Shown: in pieces, positions 7,090-11,760 of the stretch | Layout: each line of letters begins with the position of its first letter | How positions within the stretch are numbered: position 1 is the stretch's first letter | DNA from: a bacterium MnTg04 | GTDB lineage: Bacteria; Pseudomonadota; Gammaproteobacteria; Steroidobacterales; MnTg04 | Length of the DNA stretch: 11,760 nt | Reading direction: 5' to 3' | NCBI GenBank assembly: GCA_008975185.1 | Contig: BFAU01000224.1 | Span: forward strand, 1-11,760 | The notes under the pieces: model-generated | What the model was told of the DNA's origin: nothing | The model's database searches: none | Seen by the model: the letters and a program-made list of their open reading frames with translations, nothing else | Made by a program: the position numbers and the translations under genes

Positions 7090-7111
7090 CCAGCCGCAAA
7101 CGCCAAGATAA
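7082..7111 (+). other. Nine-residue mini-ORF bridging the two operon genes
   Basis: ATG at 7082 lies inside the last two sense codons of the amidohydrolase gene (AATGAGTGA). It opens a frame MSDQPQTPR that ends with TAA at 7109-7111, overlapping the next gene's ATG as TAATG. The glycosyltransferase start has no strong ribosome site of its own, so ribosomes could be handed on through this mini-ORF. The overlap geometry is seen directly; coupling is inferred. Confidence 0.35.
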
Positions 7112-9015
7112 TGTCGGAACCCAAGTTTTCAGAAAGCGAGCAGGAACTTTTGCAGAGCCTGGCGCGGAAAAAAAACGACGCCGGGCCTATCCTGGAGCTG
7201 TCCAGAATCTATCTTCGCACCGGGCGCGCCGATCAGGCGCTGATTCTTCTGGCGGGGTTGGCGGAACGACAGGGCATGGCGCTCAAGAGCCTGGCGCTTG
7301 CCCTCAGTGGCCGGAATGCTGAGGCAATTGACCTGGCCGGGTTTTCAGCCGACCCTGAAGAGGACCCGAAAATACTGCATATGCTGGCTTACTGGCTGAA
7401 TCAGCAAGGCTGTTTCGCGCAGGCGCTGGCAATTTTTCGGGCAGCTCTTTCCCGGGCGGGCAGCGATGCGGGCATACGTCATGATTATGCGATCGCCTTG
7501 CAGCGGACTGGCAATTTGCCGGATGCGCTTTTGCAGTACCAGGCGGCTTTCGGTCAGGACCGCGAAAATCCACACCTGGCCTTCAATCTTGCGCTGGCGC
7601 TGGAACAGTCCGATCGACTCGACGAAGCCTTGTCGCAGATCGAAAGGGTACTGGCGATCGCGCCGGATCACCTTGGCGCACTGTATCGGCGCAGTTATCT
7701 GCAGCGCCTGCTTTGCGCCTGGGAGGATTATCCGGGCGGCCTGGCTGAGTTGTCCGTGGCGCTCGAGCGCCACCTGGAAAAACCGGGTGAGGAAATGATT
7801 TCGCCCTATGGCCTGAATATTCATTTTCCCGACGGCAAGCTGCACGACCGTGCCGCGGCCTGTTACGCGAGACAAATAACAGAACAGGCGATGAACCAGG
7901 GGTCATTGCAGCCAGCCAGACGAGTCAAGAAAAGCGGAAGACTGAATATCGCTTACCTTTCGCCCGATTTTAATTCGCACGCGGTGGGCAGCCTGATCAG
8001 CGGTCTGTTTGCCTGTCACGACCGGAAAAAATTCAAGGTGTTTGCGTACTCGTTGGTAAAAAGCGGCGATGGGATTCAACGACAAGTCGAAACCGGTGTC
8101 GATATCTATCGGGACGTTTCCCTTGTTGCGCCGGCCAGGATCGCCGCGCAGATATCGGGCGACGATATCGATATCCTGATTGACCTGGCCGGTTATACGA
8201 GAAACGCCCGGCCGCAGATACTCGCGATGCGGCCGGCACTTTTGCAGGTTTCGTTCCTGGGTTATCTAAACACGATGCAGGCGCCGTTCATCGATGCGGT
8301 GATTGGCGATGCTGAGGTGTTGCCGGAAAGCGAGGAATCTGGTTTTAGCGAGCATATATTGCGCTTGCACCGCTGTTTTCTACCCGTTACGCCAAGAGAC
8401 GTAGGCTCGAATCCTGGCAGGGGGAAACTCGGTTTACCGACGGACGCGTTTGTTTTTTGCTCATTCAACCACAGCCATAAATTGCAGCCGCAAATTTTTG
8501 CGCTGTGGATGAAAATTTTGCGAACGGCCAAAGGGAGCATCCTTTGGCTGTTGGCGGATCGGGCGACTATCAGGGATAATTTGCTTGCGGCCGCCGCCGC
8601 AGCGGGTATCGGTCCCGAGCGGCTGATATTTGCAGACCGGGTGCCGTTGACAGAACACCTCGCCAGGATGAAGTCGGCGGATCTTCTGCTCGATACGCCG
8701 GGTTACAACGCCGGTGCCACCATAATCGCCGCCGCGCAGGCCGGATTGCCAACCCTGACCCTGCGTGGCAATCGAATTCTTGGCCGTATGGGTGCATCGC
8801 TCAACAAGACCCTGGGGCTCGATGAATTGACATGCGACACGGCGGATGAATACCTGGGCCGCGCGCATGATTTGGTCAAAGACCGGGACAGGCTCGGCGC
8901 CATACGCGAACGCCTCGAAAATGCCGCGGCGGAAAAGTTGTCGATCAAGGAATACTGCGAAGACCTGGAAAATCTGCTGCTAAAACATTACCGGCAGATT
9001 TCAGTCCAGGCGTAA
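7111..9015 (+). CDS. TPR and SPINDLY/OGT-like (GT41) glycosyltransferase
   Basis: A 634-residue protein. The N-terminal ~230 residues are tetratricopeptide repeats (clear at about 120-215, e.g. HDYAIALQRTGNLPDAL and AFNLALALEQSDRLDEAL). From about 278 comes the GT41 catalytic half of the O-GlcNAc-transferase/SPINDLY family: YLSPDFNSHAVG (His290), SFNHSHKLQP (Lys457, matching the nucleotide-sugar-binding lysine of OGT), and the DTPGYNAGATIIAAAQAGLPT block (Asn533-Thr537). Where human OGT has N-G-H-T-T this protein has N-A-G-A-T, so donor contacts differ. It probably transfers a sugar from a nucleotide donor to Ser/Thr of a cytoplasmic protein; donor and acceptor are unknown and no flagellin gene is nearby. 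No signal peptide. It follows the amidohydrolase by 21 bases, probably co-transcribed. A hairpin plus T7 ends the transcript. Confidence 0.88.
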   Translation: MSEPKFSESEQELLQSLARKKNDAGPILELSRIYLRTGRADQALILLAGLAERQGMALKSLALALSGRNAEAIDLAGFSADPEEDPKILHMLAYWLNQQGCFAQALAIFRAALSRAGSDAGIRHDYAIALQRTGNLPDALLQYQAAFGQDRENPHLAFNLALALEQSDRLDEALSQIERVLAIAPDHLGALYRRSYLQRLLCAWEDYPGGLAELSVALERHLEKPGEEMISPYGLNIHFPDGKLHDRAAACYARQITEQAMNQGSLQPARRVKKSGRLNIAYLSPDFNSHAVGSLISGLFACHDRKKFKVFAYSLVKSGDGIQRQVETGVDIYRDVSLVAPARIAAQISGDDIDILIDLAGYTRNARPQILAMRPALLQVSFLGYLNTMQAPFIDAVIGDAEVLPESEESGFSEHILRLHRCFLPVTPRDVGSNPGRGKLGLPTDAFVFCSFNHSHKLQPQIFALWMKILRTAKGSILWLLADRATIRDNLLAAAAAAGIGPERLIFADRVPLTEHLARMKSADLLLDTPGYNAGATIIAAAQAGLPTLTLRGNRILGRMGASLNKTLGLDELTCDTADEYLGRAHDLVKDRDRLGAIRERLENAAAEKLSIKEYCEDLENLLLKHYRQISVQA

Positions 9016-9021
9016 AGCTAA

Positions 9022-9050
9022 ACCCGACTGAGTTAGCGGGTACTTTTTTT
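9022..9050 (+). terminator. Probable intrinsic terminator of the amidohydrolase-glycosyltransferase operon
   Basis: ACCCG (9022-9026) pairs with CGGGT (9037-9041), followed after two bases by seven Ts (9044-9050). It starts seven bases after the glycosyltransferase stop. The T-run lies within the 3' end of the convergent gene, where it encodes its last lysines. The stem is short and GCTAA/TTAGC offers an alternative pairing, so confidence is moderate. Confidence 0.5.
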
Positions 9051-9332
9051 GACGGGTTCCCAGCGATTATTGCGATCAAAGCTTCCGCTGTTGTACGGAT
9101 CGAAACCGTGTGGCTCCAGTTCCAGGTCAGGGTTGTCGAGGATATCCAGGACGGTCTTGACATGGTCCTCGTTTTCAACCACCTCTGGTTTGGGCGGTGG
9201 CCTCAGGTAGCCTTTCAATGCCGACTGGCCGCGCGATATCAGAGACGGCTGATTTACGCCAGGAGACCGCGCCGGCTGGTCTGCCGTAGACCCTGAATCA
9301 TTGCGAAATCGTTTAAAAAGGCTTTTCATCAT
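9033..9332 (-). CDS. Small soluble protein of unknown function
   Basis: A 99-residue protein beginning MMKSLFKRFRN; ATG 9329 would give 98. The N-terminus is short and basic and may be amphipathic. Residues about 12-50 are Ser/Pro/Gln-rich and look disordered. The C-terminal half holds an acidic block, HVKTVLDILDNPDLELEP followed by HGFDPYNSG, that looks like the constrained core and may be a protein-binding motif. No signal peptide or catalytic motif is visible. The ribosome site is weak (GGGTTACG). A perfect CRP-type box lies about 105-120 bases upstream, with an AT-rich TTATGTAAAT between (9391-9382) that could be the -10 region, so cAMP-dependent control is plausible. The 3' end overlaps the terminator of the convergent operon. 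I do not recognise the family. Confidence 0.55.
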   Translation of the reverse strand: MMKSLFKRFRNDSGSTADQPARSPGVNQPSLISRGQSALKGYLRPPPKPEVVENEDHVKTVLDILDNPDLELEPHGFDPYNSGSFDRNNRWEPVKKSTR

Positions 9333-9435
9333 CGTAACCCATGCATACACCAACGGACCATTCCGGGCCGTTAATGACAATATTTACATAACTGTCGGAA
9401 AAATGCGGGGTTTCGGCGCTTCCGAGGATCAGATA

Positions 9436-9451
9436 TGTGACCTGCGTCACA
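9436..9451. promoter_or_regulatory. Second perfect CRP/Vfr-type binding site
   Basis: TGTGA-CCTGCG-TCACA, a full match to TGTGA-N6-TCACA. The only gene it can precede is the minus-strand gene that starts at 9332; on the plus strand the next gene is opposite-facing. A TTATGTAAAT stretch (9391-9382) places the box roughly where class I CRP sites lie, near -60. Confidence 0.65.
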
Positions 9452-9518
9452 TTCTTGTGGCCGGAAATCATTAGGAACCGCGGGAAAATGCCTCACTGCT
9501 GCAATGCAAAAGATTAGC

Positions 9519-9866
9519 CTATTCCGCGGCAAGCCCTTTGCGTCTGGCGGCACTGTGATGAATGACCCGCCAAAGCCCTGTCAAAAGGCGGATCAGCGAC
9601 AGAAAAAGATAGAGTGAGCTGACCAGCAGCCAGGCTATGCCTCTGCCCTCGAGCAAAGAGCCAAACAGGTCGATATAGAATGTGGCGAGCGTGTCGATAT
9701 CGCCATACGGGCCAAGTATTCGACTGCCCACCAGGAATATCAGGGCGGGGACCAGCCACATGCCGAGCGCAAGCAATACGAGCAACCGGAACGCTTCCGT
9801 TTTCAGCCGCTGCCAGGCCCAGCCTTGTTCTGAAGATCGTTCGTTTTCCATCCGGTCGTTCGCCAT
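9519..9866 (-). CDS. Two-helix membrane protein, unrecognised
   Basis: A 115-residue protein from ATG 9866. It has a charged N-terminus of about 25 residues and one membrane segment, LLVLLALGMWLVPALIFLVG. A loop follows with DIDTLATFYIDLFGSLLEGRG, then a second segment, IAWLLVSSLYLFLSLIRLLTGL, and a basic tail (HHSAARRKG). Other in-frame starts are ATG 9905 and ATG 9851; none has a good ribosome site. The extra 13 codons of the 9905 form use rare-type codons, so 9866 is preferred. Divergent from the AI-2E family permease, with overlapping promoter elements between them. Function unknown; it could be an accessory to the permease, but only position suggests this. Confidence 0.55.
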   Translation of the reverse strand: MANDRMENERSSEQGWAWQRLKTEAFRLLVLLALGMWLVPALIFLVGSRILGPYGDIDTLATFYIDLFGSLLEGRGIAWLLVSSLYLFLSLIRLLTGLWRVIHHSAARRKGLAAE

Positions 9867-9898
9867 CAAAGGTGACCGCGACAGACTAGCAAGTTTTG

Positions 9899-9929
9899 TT
9901 GCCATCTCAAACGTCTACTTGGGTACAAT
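9899..9929 (+). promoter_or_regulatory. Candidate sigma-70 promoter for the permease gene
   Basis: TACAAT (9924-9929) is a five-of-six match to the -10 consensus, with TTGCCA (9899-9904) 19 bases upstream. The start would be near 9936, giving a leader of about 24 bases with GGGGTGG before the ATG at 9960. On the opposite strand a perfect TTGACA (9942-9937) lies in the same interval and could serve the divergent membrane gene, although its -10 is poor. Confidence 0.4.
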
Positions 9930-9959
9930 CGCACGGTGTCAATATCGGGGTGGTTCGAC

Positions 9960-11060
9960 ATGAATTACATTGGAAACTGGTTTCGCAAACGAATGTCTGA
10001 CCCGCAGATGGTCTTGTTGGGCGTTGTATTGCTGACCATTAGCGCGATCATTTATTTTACCGGCAGAATTCTCGCACCGGTTTTTGCCGCCGTGATCATT
10101 GCCTACCTGTTGCAAAGTATTATGCAGCGGCTCGAGAATCTTCATGTGCCGCGAATCATTGCCGTTTTGATTGTCAGCCTGGGATTCCTGGCGCTGCTCG
10201 TGAGTCTTTTCCTCGGCCTGATTCCTGTCGTCGTCGCGCAGCTTTCTGAACTGGTGCAGCAGGCGCCGGCAGTCGTCAGCCGGTTGCAGCAACAATTGCT
10301 GGATCTGCCGGTACGCTATCCGGAATACTTTACCGAGAGCCAGGTCAGCGAGTTCGTCAGCAGGCTGGGCAGCGAGTTTGTCGGCCTTGGCCAGAAAGCG
10401 ATTTCCTTTTCGCTGACCTCGGTTCTGACCCTGGTAACCGTCATTGTCTACCTGATACTGGTTCCGATGATGGTGGTGTTCATGATTCGTGACCGCGCGT
10501 TGCTGACCGAATGGTTTGCCAGTTTTCTGCCACAGGACAGGCAGGTTACCACCGATGTCTGGACGGAGGTAAATGCCAGCATCAGCAATTATGTCGATGG
10601 CAAAGTACTGGAAATCATGATTATCGGGGTTACAAGCTTTCTGGTGTTTTCCTTGCTGGGGCTGGAATACGCGGTTTTGCTTGGCGCGATTACCGGCTTC
10701 TCCGTCTTGATCCCGTATATCGGCGCCGCCGTCGTCACCTTGCCGGTAGCACTGCTCGCCTTTATACAATGGGGCCTCGAGCCATCGTTCTATTACGTCG
10801 TTATTGCCTACCTGGTAATCCAGGCCCTCGATGGAAACTTGCTGGCGCCATTGTTGTTTAGCGAGGCGGTGGATCTGCACCCGGTTGCAATCATAGCGGC
10901 CGTATTGCTGTTCGGTGGGTTGTGGGGATTCTGGGGCGTGTTTTTTGCCATCCCGCTGGCAACAGTGGTCAAAGCCGTGTTGCGGGCCTGGCGGCTTCGA
11001 AACCCGGAACCGGAAGTGGCGGACGTAGATGCAGACGCAGACCCCGACCCCGACCCCTAG
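9960..11060 (+). CDS. AI-2E family (PerM-like) membrane permease
   Basis: A 366-residue polytopic inner-membrane protein of the UPF0118/AI-2E transporter family. The pattern is typical: two closely spaced helices (about 17-35 and 38-55, with LAPVFAAVIIAYLL), a third pair of hydrophobic segments to about 92, and a long amphipathic periplasmic stretch (about 92-148, rich in Q, L and V). More helices follow from about 148 to the end, including VPMMVVFMIRDR and LIPYIGAAVVTLP, both family hallmarks. Members have been linked to autoinducer-2 export, Na+/H+ antiport or general export, so the substrate is open. The C-terminus carries an unusual Asp-Ala/Asp-Pro repeat tail. ATG 9960 is preferred to GTG 9936 because GGGGTGG lies just upstream. 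Divergent from a small membrane gene. The stop lies in a palindrome shared with the convergent EF-hand gene. Confidence 0.88.
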   Translation: MNYIGNWFRKRMSDPQMVLLGVVLLTISAIIYFTGRILAPVFAAVIIAYLLQSIMQRLENLHVPRIIAVLIVSLGFLALLVSLFLGLIPVVVAQLSELVQQAPAVVSRLQQQLLDLPVRYPEYFTESQVSEFVSRLGSEFVGLGQKAISFSLTSVLTLVTVIVYLILVPMMVVFMIRDRALLTEWFASFLPQDRQVTTDVWTEVNASISNYVDGKVLEIMIIGVTSFLVFSLLGLEYAVLLGAITGFSVLIPYIGAAVVTLPVALLAFIQWGLEPSFYYVVIAYLVIQALDGNLLAPLLFSEAVDLHPVAIIAAVLLFGGLWGFWGVFFAIPLATVVKAVLRAWRLRNPEPEVADVDADADPDPDP

Positions 11061-11086
11061 GAGCCTAGGGGGTTTGCAGGTTTTTT
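11054..11086 (+). terminator. Palindrome holding both convergent stop codons, terminator-like
   Basis: CCCCTAG (11054-11060) and CTAGGGG (11065-11071) are perfect inverted arms around GAGC. The left arm ends in the permease stop TAG; the right arm begins with CTA, the TAG stop of the minus-strand EF-hand gene. A T6 run (11081-11086) follows on the plus strand, nine bases after the stem, so termination on that strand is possible but not canonical. No T-run follows on the minus strand. Confidence 0.45.
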
Positions 11087-11301
11087 CCGCCTTGTTGCCA
11101 CCAGGCGCAAAATTCATCGAAGTCGATTTTGTTGTCGCCGCTCTTATCGATGGACTCAAACGCAAGACGGGTGATGTCGTCAACCCGGCTTAGCCCCATC
11201 GAGCGTAAAAGCCTGCAGAATTCTTCGTAGTCGATCGACCCGCTGCCGTCCGTATCGATATTGGAAAAATGAGCTTGCAGTTCCAGTTTTTCATCATGCA
11301 C
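11065..11301 (-). CDS. Small two-EF-hand calcium-binding protein
   Basis: A 78-residue protein made almost wholly of two EF-hands. Loop 1 (residues 16-27) is DTDGSGSIDYEE, with D/D/S at positions 1, 3 and 5, Gly6, Ile8 and Glu12. Loop 2 (52-63) is DKSGDNKIDFDE, with D/S/D at 1, 3 and 5, Ile8 and Glu12. Both keep the ligands needed for calcium binding. There is no signal peptide, so it should be cytoplasmic: a calmodulin-like sensor or buffer (inference). The GTG at 11301 is chosen because TAGGAG, overlapping the upstream gene's stop, sits about 9 bases before it; no in-frame ATG lies nearby. It follows the zinc-ribbon gene by 11 bases, so they are very likely co-translated. Confidence 0.82.
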   Translation of the reverse strand: MHDEKLELQAHFSNIDTDGSGSIDYEEFCRLLRSMGLSRVDDITRLAFESIDKSGDNKIDFDEFCAWWQQGGKNLQTP

Positions 11302-11312
11302 GTCGCCGTCTC

Positions 11313-11630
11313 CTAGCGATGGGACAGGAAGATTCGCAGCCGCGTCACAACATACCAGATGACCGCCGCCAGGCCGATACCGATATACCATGGCGATGGC
11401 AGAGTTTTCCCCTGGGCCGTTTCCAGCAATATGAGTCCAATGCAAACGACCAGCAAAGTCATTGCCAGCGCAAGCTGCATTTTCATGGCGGTCGATTTCT
11501 TGCGTTGCTGCGAACGCTGGCGTGAGGCAAGTTCAGGGTCATCGCCGCTCACATCTTCATGACAATGCGGGCAGCGGGTGGCCCTGGTCGAGATTTTCTT
11601 CCGGCAGACCGGGCATCGGGTAATCGCCAT
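11313..11630 (-). CDS. Zinc-ribbon, two-helix membrane protein
   Basis: A 105-residue protein. An N-terminal zinc ribbon has C-P-V-C (Cys6, Cys9) and C-P-H-C (Cys20, Cys23) ten residues apart. A charged linker follows (about 25-50, with RSQQRKK), then two membrane segments (about 53-72 and 83-97) joined by a short loop, and a basic C-terminus. The ribbon and tail probably both face the cytoplasm. ATG 11630 is chosen because GGGAAG lies about 8 bases upstream and the ribbon starts at once; a longer in-frame extension to 11744 overlaps the neighbouring reading frame. First gene of a two-gene unit with the EF-hand protein. Function unknown. Confidence 0.75.
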   Translation of the reverse strand: MAITRCPVCRKKISTRATRCPHCHEDVSGDDPELASRQRSQQRKKSTAMKMQLALAMTLLVVCIGLILLETAQGKTLPSPWYIGIGLAAVIWYVVTRLRIFLSHR

Positions 11631-11631
11631 T

Positions 11632-11760
11632 TTATTTCTTCCCGCTGCCGGCAATCCGGATGTCGCTGCTGGCCCGGGTGAAAAAACGCAGCAGACGTTC
11701 GTTGCCACGGTTTGGCCAGACATGTCCCGCATTATACAAACCATAAACCAACATGGCGCC
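11632..11760 (-). CDS. Probable 3' end of a further minus-strand gene
   Basis: An open frame from the right edge to TAA at 11632, 42 residues ending in RIAGSGKK. It reads as a normal protein tail (LLRFFTRASSDIRIAG) and stops one base before the start of the zinc-ribbon gene, which fits an operon. The family cannot be named from this piece. A consensus TATAAT (11736-11731) lies within it on the same strand, so part of this stretch could instead be a promoter for the zinc-ribbon/EF-hand pair. An ATG at 11754 would also allow a 40-residue complete ORF. Confidence 0.45.
   Translation of the reverse strand, partial: GAMLVYGLYNAGHVWPNRGNERLLRFFTRASSDIRIAGSGKK

Noticed and set aside
8701..8721. Loss of the OGT H-T-T motif as proof of an inactive enzyme
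   Set aside because: Bacterial GT41 proteins vary at the His, and the other catalytic and donor residues are intact; reported only as an altered site.
9479..9529. Two CCGCGG palindromes about 45 bases apart
   Set aside because: Each is only a 6-base self-palindrome with little matching flank; no terminator tail or repeat unit around them.
9371..9553. 60-codon minus-strand frame across the second CRP-type box
   Set aside because: It overlaps the end of the membrane-protein gene and the regulatory site, and the product has no recognisable pattern.
9939..11183. 414-codon minus-strand open frame across the permease gene
   Set aside because: The product is abnormally rich in Gln, His, Asn and Arg, as expected for the antisense of a hydrophobic membrane protein, and it runs into the EF-hand gene in another frame.
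1..11760. Mobile element, phage, CRISPR, toxin-antitoxin or defence island
   Set aside because: No transposase, integrase, direct-repeat array, terminal inverted repeats or defence-type gene could be seen; codon style is even across the genes.

Overview
The window reads as chromosomal core and semi-core sequence from a moderately GC-rich gammaproteobacterium. The lineage call rests on four things: a Prc/Tsp-type protease with the enterobacterial-style N-terminal domain, a PerM-like AI-2E family permease, Shine-Dalgarno-led compact operons, and two perfect CRP/Vfr-type boxes. A free-living, perhaps marine, relative would fit the many secreted and lipoprotein genes, but that is an inference. 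I see no insertion sequence, phage gene, CRISPR array, tRNA or rRNA.

Left part (1-2562). The window opens inside prc (minus strand, N-terminal 167 codons). Next come a small three-helix membrane protein (plus), a convergent YkvA/DUF1232 protein with an arginine-rich tail (minus), a gene-free stretch of about 300 bases with a terminator-like hairpin, and a tight plus-strand pair of unrecognised genes: a single-helix membrane-anchored protein overlapping a short lipoprotein.

Middle (2651-9015). A lipoprotein M28 zinc peptidase with all its metal ligands converges on an unrecognised exported protein (minus). About 560 bases of upstream region follow, holding a perfect TGTGA-N6-TCACA box, a strong GC hairpin and possibly one very small basic ORF. 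This leads into a two-gene operon: an exported YtcJ-like amidohydrolase and a TPR plus SPINDLY/O-GlcNAc-transferase-like glycosyltransferase. The two are joined by a 9-residue mini-ORF that overlaps the first gene's stop and the second gene's start.

Right part (9033-11760). An unrecognised 99-residue protein (minus) has the second perfect CRP-type box upstream. It is followed by a two-helix membrane protein (minus) divergent from a PerM-like AI-2E family permease (plus). The permease stop and the stop of the next convergent gene lie in the two arms of one perfect inverted repeat. That convergent operon (minus) encodes a zinc-ribbon membrane protein and a small two-EF-hand calcium-binding protein. 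The last 129 bases hold the probable 3' end of a further minus-strand gene.

No large undescribed system is evident. The best leads are the two CRP-type boxes beside unknown genes, the coupled amidohydrolase/glycosyltransferase operon, the EF-hand/zinc-ribbon pair, and the long structured leader before the amidohydrolase.
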